64,000 nucleotides of DNA from Amorphochlora amoebiformis (lineage: Eukaryota > Cercozoa > Chlorarachniophyceae): NCBI GenBank assembly GCA_054601695.1, contig BAAHQB010000167.1, positions 310,001-374,000 on the forward strand. The letters are read 5' to 3'. Shown here piece by piece: positions 1 to 64,000 of the stretch. The stretch's first letter is position 1. The number at the start of each line of letters is the position of its first letter. A program made the position numbers and the translations under genes. The notes beneath the pieces were generated by a model. It made no database searches. It was not told the DNA's origin and saw nothing but the letters and a program-made list of their open reading frames with translations.

Positions 1-38
1 TTTATCGTATTATATGTATATACATATATATTTATATA

Positions 39-107
<69 letters not shown>

Positions 108-109
108 CA

Positions 110-148
<39 letters not shown>

Positions 149-153
149 TTATA

Positions 154-232
<79 letters not shown>

Positions 233-235
233 AAA

Positions 236-292
<57 letters not shown>

Positions 293-505
293 AGAAATAT
301 ATTATTGTCTTAATATATATATATATATATATGTATGTATATGTATATATATACATATTGTAATACATACATATTTATCGTATTCCATATACACATATAC
401 TATCCAGTACACATATAAAACAGTATGTAAAAATGCACTGACATATTCATGTATATATTCCTAAAAATGCCTATTATATTTATACACACACACATTTATA
501 CACAT

Positions 506-536
<31 letters not shown>

Positions 537-637
537 GTTTCATACATATATAATATATGAATAGAAAATTATACATATATATATATATATATATACATAT
601 ATATATACATATATATAACAGATATATACCCATATAG

Positions 638-8625
<7,988 letters not shown>

Positions 8626-9230
8626 TTGTTGCAACTACTACGCATGACTCAGCCTGACTCTTAAGTCATATCTAGTATATATATACATACATATATACAT
8701 ATATATAATATATAGTGTGGTGTGTATCACTAGTGTATTAGTACTAGTAGTATAGACTTATTATTATACTAGATAGAAACACTGAGTCTAGTGAGAAGGC
8801 AGGCTATTATCTAGATTACCTGGCTATTCGTAACACTCTAGTGCTGGTGATTATAACATGATAGTTACATATTTGTACGCACGGTAGAAAGAAAAATGGT
8901 GTATGACCGACCATGAGGCTAGATGATTTTCGTGTAGTCTAGTAGTGCATCTACTCAGATCTACTCCATCTCATGCTAGAATGATTATGAACGCCATAAA
9001 TTATCTCGCGTATGCAGACGTGATGAGTCTACAGTTAAACTAGTACCAGTTCTCCCGTGCACATACCAGACAGACTAAGACTGCGGGAACTTGAATTTGA
9101 ACACCGTCATTTCATTGATTTAACGGACAAATTGAAACGCGAGATTCAGGTAGTCTAGAATCTAGAGAATGCACAATTTCGATCGCGATCGACTGTCTCT
9201 AGTGTCTTGTCATGTGCATGTGTACGAAAT
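8626..9230. other. Intergenic stretch between two convergent genes, enriched in CTAG
   Basis: Between the methyltransferase stop (8625) and the end of the minus-strand gene (9231) there is little TA repeat. The tetranucleotide CTAG, as ACTAG, TCTAGT or TCTAGA, occurs about fourteen times, several-fold above the two or so expected by chance. A stretch at about 9079-9149 on the plus strand is open and exon-like (ELEFEHRHFIDLTDKLKRE, then CAG|GTAGTC) but has no partner exon. Confidence 0.6.
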
Positions 9231-37700
<28,470 letters not shown>

Positions 37701-37744
37701 ACTCTGCATGTTGTATATATACACACTCAAGTGTCATATTATAT

Positions 37745-37872
<128 letters not shown>

Positions 37873-37882
37873 TATGTGTATG

Positions 37883-37937
<55 letters not shown>

Positions 37938-37946
37938 TATATATAG

Positions 37947-37994
<48 letters not shown>

Positions 37995-37999
37995 TTATT

Positions 38000-38045
<46 letters not shown>

Positions 38046-38061
38046 TATATATACATACATA

Positions 38062-38214
<153 letters not shown>

Positions 38215-38243
38215 TACATGAAAATATGTGTGTGTGGGTATAT

Positions 38244-38309
<66 letters not shown>

Positions 38310-38482
38310 TATATATTTATATGTATATGTGTGTGTGTGCGTGTATCCATATAGGTTCTGATTCATACAAACAAGCAATTGTGCGTTCGTTGTTTGTATG
38401 TGTGAGAGTGTTTTTAGTTGGTAATCTTGTAGGTGGGAGGAAAGAGGGGTTGAAAGGTTGTGGATGAGTGTAATTATGCTAC

Positions 38483-38677
38483 CTGTTTTATACAATCCCC
38501 GCCCCGTGTGATCCTGGGCAAGACGACTCTGAGTGCAGGTATGCAGCCCAATCGACAACCCTGTCGTGGAAGGCTGGAGCCTGGAAGCGTTACCGATCTG
38601 CAATCAAATCAAAATCACCTTAATAATTGTGACAGCTCTTCTAGAAAGAGTTCAGGATCCTTAACACGAATGGACAT
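38483..38677 (-). other. Candidate upstream exons (5' UTR or N-terminal extension) of the C2/coiled-coil gene
   Basis: On the minus strand an ATG at 38675-38677 opens a protein-like stretch (MSIRVKDPELFLEELSQLL) to a donor GTGATT at 38618. An acceptor TTGCAG follows after only 21 nt, and a second block runs 38597-38483 to a donor GTAGCA. The phases carry through to the acceptor just before the MGLLNIEI exon (codon AGT ATG at 37703), so a start at 38677 would add about 58 residues. Against this, a 21-nt intron is far shorter than any other here (next shortest 38 nt) and the second block is open in several frames on both strands. It may equally be untranslated leader. A full-length cDNA would decide. 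Confidence 0.3.
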
Positions 38678-38790
38678 TTGGTAGATAAGAGGAAAAAGGA
38701 TGTCCATGTATTTATGTGTTCAGCTTGGGTAGGTTGGATTTAAGTACATGTCGTCAACTGTATTTTTTCTTTGGACAAACCACATATATG

Positions 38791-38854
<64 letters not shown>

Positions 38855-38856
38855 TT

Positions 38857-38957
<101 letters not shown>

Positions 38958-38959
38958 CA

Positions 38960-39002
<43 letters not shown>

Positions 39003-39005
39003 ATA

Positions 39006-39057
<52 letters not shown>

Positions 39058-39096
39058 TATATATATAAATATATATACATATATATTTGTGCATAT

Positions 39097-39136
<40 letters not shown>

Positions 39137-39138
39137 AA

Positions 39139-39181
<43 letters not shown>

Positions 39182-39574
39182 TATATATATATATATAGAT
39201 ATATAGATACGTATGCATTTACGTACAGATGTAGAGTGAAACTGTATCTCTAACCATATCCCTCCTTTTTCCCTCTCTATCACTTGTCCTTTCTCAGCTT
39301 TTATACTCTCTCTCTTCCTCTTCTCTCTTCTCTCTTTATTTCTCCCTCTTCCCTCACTCTCTAATCAACTCCATCTTCTCTACTTGCTCGTCCTCCTTTC
39401 TCCTAATCTTCTGTACCTAAGTTAACCAAAATTGAGCTTAGATGCTGAAAGGGATTCTCCATAGGCAGCAAGAGAATTTGGGCTAAAGAGATGGAGGGGA
39501 GAGGAAGGAAGCAAGTGGTGTTATGTTGAGGTAGACTGAGAGATAGCGAATCTGATTGAGGTTTATGGTTCGGG

Positions 39575-40198
39575 TTAAAATTGTTTTATACTATTCGGTT
39601 TACGCGGGAGCGATTTCGTGTAGTAGAAACTATTAGACGAAGAACGTGAATGCAGTGTACAACCTTCGATATGGATGTAATTCTGAAGGCAAAGTGTGTT
39701 CTGATTAAGTAAAAGAAGATATTCAAGTATATTTGGACAATATCGCTCAAAATCTCGCGCACCTCCTTCTTGGGGGGAGTATAGTGTCGCATCAGACGTT
39801 TGAGTGTCGACAGGCGACCCTTTCTTACCCGTTGAAGATGCAGGGAAAGCCGAGTATTTATTTATTCGGTGTGAATTCCGGAAAGTCGGTTTCAACTTGG
39901 ATTTTTGGAAACATCGTCGGATGTATTTAGGGGAATTCGGTCTTGCTCGTCGAGAAACAATATAATTTCGCTTCCCATGGCGCCGGAAAGGCGGAAGGTG
40001 GACCAGTTTGGCCCTGATGTTACAGTCGTCATTACCACGTCGCCCCGCTAGTGATGAAAGAGGAAGGAGGATACGGGAATGGGGCAATTTTTTCATCAGG
40101 ACGGAAATCCTGGGTATTTCAAGCACATTCAAGACACAATCTACAATTGGATGAATTAAGGTTTCCCGGAGAGTATAATGTACGTGAATTAGCGTCAA
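39575..40198 (-). CDS. Unresolved 207-codon open frame, no family recognised
   Basis: A single uninterrupted frame on the minus strand in microsatellite-free DNA, starting MTLIHVHYTLRETLIHP and ending KPNSIKQF. It is basic, without a recognisable domain. All other genes here are split into small exons, so an unspliced 624-nt frame would be exceptional. The plus strand of 39715-39930 is also open and reads a more ordinary peptide with LFGVNSGKSVSTWIFGN, so I cannot say which strand, if either, codes. Confidence 0.25.
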   Translation of the reverse strand: MTLIHVHYTLRETLIHPIVDCVLNVLEIPRISVLMKKLPHSRILLPLSSLAGRRGNDDCNIRAKLVHLPPFRRHGKRNYIVSRRARPNSPKYIRRCFQKSKLKPTFRNSHRINKYSAFPASSTGKKGSPVDTQTSDATLYSPQEGGARDFERYCPNILEYLLLLNQNTLCLQNYIHIEGCTLHSRSSSNSFYYTKSLPRKPNSIKQF

Positions 40199-40240
40199 AA
40201 TCTGGCTGGAATATGTGACTGATTAGAACTTCGAAACGCT

Positions 40241-40530
40241 GTCCACGTTGCACATCAGGTGAACAGCCCGTAAATCCACCTCATGTCCGCGAACCCTCGC
40301 TCAACCCTAGAATCCACAATGGTTTATTCTATCTGTCATCTAACCACCAACCAAAATACTCTTTCAAATTTCAACCTAACCCGTCCACGTTGTACATCGA
40401 GGCGAACAACCCGTAAGTTAGCTCAGTCGCGGTCCGTGAACCCTCGCTCAACCCTAGAAACCACAACGGTTTATTCTATCTGCCACCCATGCACGGCCAA
40501 ACAAAATACTCTTTCAAATTTAACCTCTCC
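40241..40530 (+). repeat. 142-bp direct tandem duplication just upstream of the uS2 start
   Basis: Two adjacent copies start GTCCACGTTG at 40241 and GTCCACGTTG/T at 40383. They share AACCCTCGCTCAACCCTAGAA, a GGTTTATTCTATCTG block and CAAAATACTCTTTCAAATTT, with scattered differences and short indels. They lie about 110-400 bp upstream of the ATG, where promoter elements of a ribosomal protein gene would be expected. A regulatory role is inferred only from position. Confidence 0.85.
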
Positions 40531-40637
40531 AAACCCGCCAAATTAGGAACTTTCTAGAAGAAAATTTCGTCCCGGTGAATTCCCAGTTTATCGGCGAATT
40601 ACGTCCTCGGCGCAATAACACACTCGCTGTCTGCGCC

Positions 40638-41485
40638 ATGGCTAACCCCCTTGCGCTCAAGGAAGACGACCTCAAGCTTCTCCTCGCGGCACGAGTCCAC
40701 GTTGGTTGCGAGAATGTGAACTCACACATGGAGAAATACGTATGGAGGAGGAGACAAGAAGGTGATGGCACGAACCATTTCCCATCGCCCGCATGAATAA
40801 TCACACCCTTTTTTTTTCCTCTGGAATATTGGGAAGGGACGGGCGGAAGGTTTATAAAAAAAAATGAACAGATACCTTAATTTTGGTGAGGATTCTTGGC
40901 CCCTACCCCTCAGGGTGTGCATAAAGATTGAATATTCTCGTGGAAGAGAGCGAGAGGGTTCGAGAGTATATATATGGTCACAGTTTTAGAACTAAAGTGG
41001 GGGTTAAGTGAATAAAGCAGTGTAGTTTTGTTCCCTATTCCTAGGTTTAACAGGGATAATTATATTTCCTTACCTGAATCAACGGAAATGATTCATTCTC
41101 ACTCTCTTTCCCCCCCAAAATCTTCCCTTTTGGTTATATTGGTTTGGAATTCTTGCTATCTTGGATGTTTTGTGTCATCTCATATTCTGATAATCCCCTA
41201 CCCTCTCTAACTCTTAATACAACTTAGATTCTCCATCTCACACTCTTTTTACATGCGCTTATTACTATTCTCGAATATAACCACAGGTGGAGCTCACATC
41301 ATTAACATTGGAAAGACCTGGGAGAAGCTTATGCTTGCTGCCCGTATCATTGTTTCCATAGAGAATCCTGAGGATGTCGTCGCTGTCTCTGGGGTATGTA
41401 TGTGAGTAATACGTATGTTGGGTCATCTAGAAGTTTGTGGGTGTATGTAACATTGTGTGTGTATAAATTAGTTTTTATAATATAT

Positions 41486-41553
<68 letters not shown>

Positions 41554-41592
41554 ATGTATTTATATGTGTATGTGTATGTATCTGTATGTATG

Positions 41593-41653
<61 letters not shown>

Positions 41654-41748
41654 AAATATATTATATATATATATATATGTGTGTAATATATTTCTAGTAT
41701 ATAATAAAAAATAGAAGAAACATACGTAGCCAAATGCCTCGGAAAAAG

Positions 41749-41791
<43 letters not shown>

Positions 41792-41793
41792 TC

Positions 41794-41827
<34 letters not shown>

Positions 41828-41901
41828 TAAGACACGGATATAAATACATTGCATATATAAAAATATACATTCATATATGTACAATATATAAACACATGTA
41901 T

Positions 41902-41947
<46 letters not shown>

Positions 41948-42243
41948 TGTATATATATATATATATATAAATATAATATATATATATATATATATACATA
42001 TGTATATATATATATTTATTTACATATATGCACATATATATATAAAAATATATATATATATATATACATATTGTGTATAGGTCACCATGGGTCAGCGTGC
42101 CGTCTACAAATTCGCCCAGGTATATACATTTATATCTTGACATTTAAAGTTGACAGATGCACATTAGACATTTATACTTACCATGCATGTATTATATATA
42201 TATTTGTATATATATCTATATATATATATATATATATATATGT

Positions 42244-42320
<77 letters not shown>

Positions 42321-42515
42321 TATTTATATATATGTATATATATATATATATAATATGTATCTAATATATATATATTTAATTTATATATATCTATATTATA
42401 TATATATATATATACATGTATATATATATATATATATTATGTATATACATATATATATATAATATACGTATTGTGTTTGGATGTAATCATGCGTACATAC
42501 AGAATATATATACAC

Positions 42516-42558
<43 letters not shown>

Positions 42559-42925
42559 AACACGGGCTCCAGTTACATTGCTAGCCGCTACACCCCTGGA
42601 TGCTTCACAAACCAGGTTCCAAACCCGAAAATAGATTAATTATATTTGTCTTTTCTCGATATTTATTTTAACGTATGTATCAATACATACCAGATCCAGA
42701 AGAAATTCATGGAGCCTCGCCTTCTTCTTGTCACCGATCCCTTTGTCGACCACCAGCCTATCAAGGAGGTAAGATTCATTTATACATTTATATATATACA
42801 CACACACACAATATATATAGACCACCAGCCTATCAAGGAGGTAAGATTCATTTATACATTTATATACACACACACACAATATATATAGACCACCAGCCTA
42901 TCAAGGAGGTAAGATTCATTTATAC

Positions 42926-42973
<48 letters not shown>

Positions 42974-42974
42974 C

Positions 42975-43009
<35 letters not shown>

Positions 43010-43456
43010 CATATATATAATCATGATGTCTTAATATATGTGTATGCATATGCATGTTACATTTTATACTTATGCACTAAATATTTCAAGGTGGTATATC
43101 AGTTTTACATGCATATTCATGTACGACACATAACAACAAAGTTGTACATGCATATCTATATAAACACATAATAAGAAGGTAGAAAAATAGATGCATAATG
43201 TGTATGTAGGTATCCACAAATTGTAGCATAAATTACATTTAGGCGGCCTACTCCAATATCCCCGTGATTGCCCTTTGCGATACCAACTCAAACACCAGGT
43301 AATTTCAAATGTCATTGAACATGTAAATGAAATGCGCTGCAGATGAATCTAGATCTATGTACAAACATGTATACGTCTGTAGATATATACAGGTCTTCTC
43401 ATGTATATATGTGGAGACACAGGTAAATAACATATTATGTACATGTATATATATAT

Positions 43457-43503
<47 letters not shown>

Positions 43504-44197
43504 ATACATATATATATATGTATAACACATATAGACATACATTTATATAATTTAGTAATTCATCATGTACATAATCATATACCTCTATTTAAATATGTAT
43601 TTACATGTATGTGTGTGAATAATATAAAAATATATATATATACATATATATATATATATGTTATATATATATATATATATATACACATATGTGTATGCAT
43701 GTATTATTTACATATATTATCAAAAATTGTACATTAGGTTCATCGACGTTGTTATCCCCTGCAACAACAAGAGCAAGCATTCTCTTGCCCTTATGTACTG
43801 GTTGCTCGCCCGTGAGGTCAACCGTCTCCGTAAAGCCATCTCTCGCGCTGAACCCTGGGATGTCGTGGTGGACCTGTTCATGTACCGTGAGGCTGAAGAA
43901 GAGGAAAAAAAGTCTATCGAGGAGACTCCCGCTGCCGCCGAAACCGAAAACGCTGAAGCCAAGGAGAAGAAGCAAGATGCGTTCGCAGCCCCGTCCGCCT
44001 TCGCTGAAATCAAGGAGGACGCCACCGCCTTCGGCCCAACCCCTGTTGTCGCTCCCGCCGGGGCTCCCGAAGAGGCTGCTAAGGTTCAAAATGTTGCCTT
44101 TGGCATCGCTGAGGATGGAAACTGGGGCTCCACTGCTGCTCCTGAGGCTGCCGGAAGCTGGGGAGACTCTGCACCCCCAATGTCCGCGGGAAACTAA
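40638..44197 (+). CDS. RPSA: 40S ribosomal protein SA (uS2)
   Basis: Structural protein of the small ribosomal subunit, needed for 40S maturation and translation; it acts in the cytoplasm and nucleolus. Exons: 40638-40761, 41287-41393, 42081-42119, 42559-42615, 42694-42768, 43243-43298, 43738-44197, giving 305 residues (human is 295). The start ATG sits in GCGCCATGG. Diagnostic peptides: [107 protein letters not shown] and LAREV. The last exon carries the acidic, Ala/Pro-rich eukaryotic tail with GNWG/GSWGD motifs in place of the usual EW/DW repeats. The end of exon 5 with its donor is copied twice into intron 5. After the TAA at 44195, a CTAAT followed by TTTTCAG could mark an alternative terminal intron, but no good donor pairs with it. 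Confidence 0.97.
42749..42933 (+). repeat. Triplicated exon-5 end plus donor site in uS2 intron 5
   Basis: The last 20 nt of exon 5 (ACCACCAGCCTATCAAGGAG), its donor GTAAGATTC and the following intron start, down to a (CA)n/(TA)n tract ending in TATATAG, occur three times, starting at 42749 (the real exon end), 42821 and 42889 (periods 72 and 68). Copies 2 and 3 are each preceded by AG and followed by GTAAGA, so they look like 20-nt micro-exons. Including one or both would shift the frame, so they should be skipped or act as decoys. Confidence 0.95.
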
Positions 44198-44587
44198 TCT
44201 GAAGATTCTTAATTTTCAGGATGCAGCCGCTGCATTCTTCGATTTGTGCAATGATTAGGTAGCCTGAGTCCCAAGATGTCTTGCCCTGGACCGAGCAGCT
44301 GCGCATTTGCAAAGTTGTCATGTAGGTTTCGGCTTCTGTGCGTAGTATATTTTGCAAAGTTGATCGGATATTGCAATTGTGAACTAAGCACATGGAGTCC
44401 TCAGCGGATCATAAGGCTTACACAACCCTATCGTATATCTAGTGCATCGTCTAGACCGTATGCAGTTGATGTGCACTTGAAAGTGCAGATAATATCCAGA
44501 ATATTATTACGTATTATGATATCCAGTATTTAGAGTATACATACACATATCTCTAGATATCTAGACATATACACATTATACACATAC

Positions 44588-44632
<45 letters not shown>

Positions 44633-45477
44633 GCGTAACTAGGTAAGGCAAATTAGGCCCATGAAAAGCTGGTCTAACATGAACTGTGCTGTAGTAAAGA
44701 CAGTTTGAGTTGATGATTGCAATATATCCATGATAAGATGCGTATGTGCTATATGCTGGACTGTCGCTATATGTGGTGACAGAGAGGACTAGAGGATTGC
44801 GGAGAACCTAGATAATCCGGGATGATCTAAGAAAAAAATGACAGGTATGCGCTTATGCTAGTTATGTCTAGTACGTATGTACAAGATTCTCACCAATATA
44901 GTAAGATGTAGTTTGGTTGTATCAGTTTTAAAAGTCTTTATCTAGTATCTAGAGACTTTTTCAGTGATCCTAGATACTAGATTACTAGCTGAACTTTGAT
45001 CAGCGTCATAAGTTACAATCCTGAATTGTAATATTTCAATATAATTAAAGTATAACTCATGATTTCTAGAGTACTGTAACGAGTATTATTATCAACTTAA
45101 CGGTCATGACTCATGATCGCATCATTATAGCTTTCGCTAGCTCGAGCTCGACGTACAACTAGTAGATCTGGAAACTGCCAATTATAAAGAAGAGCTCTGG
45201 AAACTATTGATGGACGTCACTACCACGAACAAGATCCGTGCGGATATTAATTAGGTAAGCTTGTGCTTCACATGATATGTATGCATTAGGATTTCTCCTT
45301 CTCCTCGGAGGCCTTCGAGACATCGCGGTAGGTGCTGTTGATATATAATCGCATGTCTATACTAGTTATATTCTTCAGTGCGCAAAATACATGTGTATGC
45401 ATGTACATCTTAGTATATGGGCTTTATATGCATAATTTTACGATATATATACACACACATACACACACACACACATA

Positions 45478-45518
<41 letters not shown>

Positions 45519-45647
45519 CACGTATATTTTGTATTTAACGAAATGTAATATTTATGCATTTGTATATATATATATATATATATACGTATATATATTTACA
45601 CACACATACATACGTATACATATATACACATATCATATATATTTACA

Positions 45648-45682
<35 letters not shown>

Positions 45683-46041
45683 CAATATATATATATATAT
45701 ATTATATATATATATATATATAGAGTATACATATATAGTATATATATATATATTCGTATGCATGCATATATAAATATACATATGTAAATATATTGAACAT
45801 ATGTAATATACATATTTAGTATATTTATATATATATATATATATATATAGTATTATATGCGTATGCATGCATATGTAAATATACATATGTAAATATATGA
45901 ATATATATATATATAATATAGATATGGATATATTATCGACATATATGTACATATACATATATATATATATATTGTACATTAATATATATATATATACATG
46001 TATATATTCATATATATATGTGTGTGTGTGTGTAAATATTA

Positions 46042-46072
<31 letters not shown>

Positions 46073-46129
46073 ACATATCTGTATCATACATATAATCCAA
46101 TTTCAGTACATTTGATGGAGATAGTAACA

Positions 46130-46167
<38 letters not shown>

Positions 46168-46443
46168 TGCATATATTCATCTACGTACTATATCAATTTA
46201 GTACAAAATAAACATTCATGTTTAATATTCGTGAACACCATCGATTAGTGCGAAGGGGCAAACGGTCGAGTTTAAGAGCGTGCCTAATTTTACGCATAAA
46301 AAATTCGAATTAGCTTTTGCGTACTTTCTGTCCAGTGTATAAATATATATGTGTATATCTATGTATATGTGTATATGTACATGTATATACACACACACGT
46401 ATATATATATATGTATATATATATGTATATATGTTTATCTACA

Positions 46444-46524
<81 letters not shown>

Positions 46525-46726
46525 GTAAATATCGATTGTACGCATACATACATTTTTATTCATATTCTATATGAACATAAAAATATGTTACGTATTTATA
46601 CGTACAATATATGTATGCAATGCAAGGACATTTTTTAGCGTACATATATACATATACACACATAATATTCATTTTTCTATACATGTGTATGTGTATACAT
46701 TTTACAATACACACATACATATATAT

Positions 46727-46772
<46 letters not shown>

Positions 46773-46879
46773 GTATATGTGTATACAAATTAACAAGTAC
46801 AATATAAACTTTTGGGAGTATGCTCTAGACACATTGAAGGAAAAAACCAAAATTATAATGCATTTAAATGTATATTATA
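44198..46879. other. Convergent intergenic region between uS2 and FolD genes
   Basis: 44198-44530 is ordinary sequence, presumably the uS2 3' UTR and flank. 44530-45260 is again CTAG-rich, with about fourteen sites including GATCCTAGATACTAGATTAC. From about 45430 on it is TA/CA microsatellite, with one duplicated segment (GTATGCATGCATAT...GTAAATATA at about 45758-45795 and 45860-45898). No complete gene is seen. Confidence 0.7.
45166..45254 (+). CDS. Possible lone terminal exon, unassigned
   Basis: After an acceptor CTAGTAG at 45165, one frame reads a protein-like peptide (LETANYKEELWKLLMDV, then TTTNKIRADIN) to a TAG at 45252-45254, which is followed at once by GTAAGC. The KELW-type helix vaguely recalls the end of a PWI fold, but this is weak. 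No upstream exon was found between it and the uS2 gene. It could be an alternative last exon, a gene relic or chance. Confidence 0.3.
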
Positions 46880-53179
<6,300 letters not shown>

Positions 53180-53449
53180 TTTCCTCCCGATACAAAGCCG
53201 CGCGCAATCTGTCTTCTTAGCTGGTCAACACTGGACTCGGATTCCCGGAGTCCCTTCACACGTGTGAACAAGCACAGGGGGCAGTGTCACGCTCGGAGTC
53301 TACGGAGCCCAACTCGCTAGGTTCCGGACCCAAACGCAGAGGATAAGAACGGGTTGATTCAGTCTTCTGTTATCAACTTTTTCAAGTCGTTCTTTCATGC
53401 CTTCACCTCGTTTTTTTCTCCCCCTTCAGATGTGCTATTTTAGAAAATA
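53180..53449. promoter_or_regulatory. Bidirectional promoter region between the FolD and MTG1-like genes
   Basis: The start codons of two oppositely transcribed genes are 270 bp apart, and the spacer has no TA microsatellite. It holds a perfect 14-bp palindrome TTCACACGTGTGAA (53255-53268) centred on CACGTG, an E-box/G-box type core. A long pyrimidine run ending in CAG at 53427-53429 lies 20 nt before the MTG1 ATG. That is a good 3' splice site, so the MTG1 leader may be joined to an upstream leader exon or to a trans-spliced leader. No clear TATA box is seen. Confidence 0.6.
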
Positions 53450-63368
<9,919 letters not shown>

Positions 63369-63376
63369 ATTTGTAA

Positions 63377-63422
<46 letters not shown>

Positions 63423-63701
63423 ATATAATATATATATTTAAACACACCTATATATATGTACATATATTATATATATGAATATGCAAATACTATTTTATAT
63501 ACATAGTATGTATATTAAAATATATATTTTGTATGCATCTAAATATAATAAATATGTATGTATTATATTGGCAATCTATAAAGGGATACCTAATGCATAT
63601 CATCTGTACATATACCTAAATTGGATGTATACATAATATATATATATATATACGTATTTAACTATATATGTATAGATAAACATATATATATTTATATATA
63701 T

Positions 63702-63768
<67 letters not shown>

Positions 63769-63844
63769 TTCTAGTAACAAACAAATCAAATACGTAGTAC
63801 ACATCCAGTATATCTATATACTTACATATACATATATATATATT

Positions 63845-63888
<44 letters not shown>

Positions 63889-63930
63889 CATATATTTTAT
63901 ATATATTTATAATACATATAATTCTATATA

Positions 63931-63978
<48 letters not shown>

Positions 63979-64000
63979 CATATAATATATATATATATAT

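Noticed and set aside
14-313. Many long frames of Tyr/Ile/Val/His/Thr repeats throughout the window
   Set aside because: They are translations of (TA)n and (CA)n microsatellite, open on both strands and in several frames at once.
9079-9149. Plus-strand exon-like stretch (ELEFEHRHFIDLTDKLKRE) with AG before and GT after
   Set aside because: No upstream or downstream exon could be joined to it, and it lies between the ends of two convergent genes. Kept only as a note.
44195-44258. Possible extra terminal exon of uS2 after CTAAT...TTTTCAG (DAAAAFFDLCND)
   Set aside because: No donor pairs with this acceptor in the required phase. The direct TAA gives a protein of the expected length.

Overview
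This window is nuclear DNA from an intron-rich eukaryote. Five spliced protein genes sit as small islands of ordinary sequence inside a sea of (TA)n microsatellite. I rebuilt the genes exon by exon from conserved peptides, splice sites and reading phase: 97 coding exons and 92 introns. Every junction keeps frame. All introns are GT-AG except one GC-AG (donor at 28057-28058). Coding DNA is about 7.8 kb, roughly 12% of the window. Exons run from 26 to 823 nt, most of them 35-85 nt. I see no bacterial operons, tRNA, rRNA, CRISPR or classical transposon. TTAGGG-type telomere-like repeats lie inside introns. A plant/algal/cyanobacterial-style RNA m5U methyltransferase beside ordinary eukaryotic genes would suit a protist, perhaps an alga, but the sequence alone does not name the organism.

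Layout. (1) 638-8625, plus strand: last seven exons of a TrmA/RlmD-type SAM-dependent RNA (uracil-C5) methyltransferase; its N-terminus lies left of the window. (2) 9231-37700, minus strand: a 48-exon gene for a protein of about 1448 residues with an N-terminal C2-like domain, a Ser/Arg-rich and repeat-bearing linker, a long coiled coil and a basic tail; no known family recognised. (3) 40638-44197, plus strand: 40S ribosomal protein SA (uS2), seven exons, 305 residues, complete. (4) 46880-53179, minus strand: methylenetetrahydrofolate dehydrogenase/cyclohydrolase (FolD/MTHFD type), 18 exons, 295 residues, complete. (5) 53450-63368, plus strand: mitochondrial circularly permuted GTPase of the MTG1/RbgA family, 17 exons, 321 residues, complete.

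Genes 4 and 5 are head to head over a 270-bp spacer free of microsatellite. Genes 1 and 2, and genes 3 and 4, converge tail to tail. Genes 2 and 3 diverge over about 2.9 kb that also holds an unresolved open stretch and a 142-bp tandem duplication just upstream of the uS2 start. The genes do not form a pathway. Protein synthesis is a loose common theme (uS2, the mitoribosome GTPase, an RNA methyltransferase, one-carbon supply).

The most unusual aspect is the architecture. Nearly every intron is built largely of (TA)n, which often supplies both the donor (GTATAT...) and the acceptor (...TATATAG). In at least five places part of an exon with its adjoining splice site has been copied into the neighbouring intron beside TA tracts, leaving decoy exons. 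The large gene carries a row of six homologous, same-phase coiled-coil exons that could be an older product of the same process. Other features are telomere-like repeats in introns, a 1.3-kb homopyrimidine tract, a near-perfect 37-bp-arm hairpin in an intron, and CTAG-rich stretches downstream of two stop codons.
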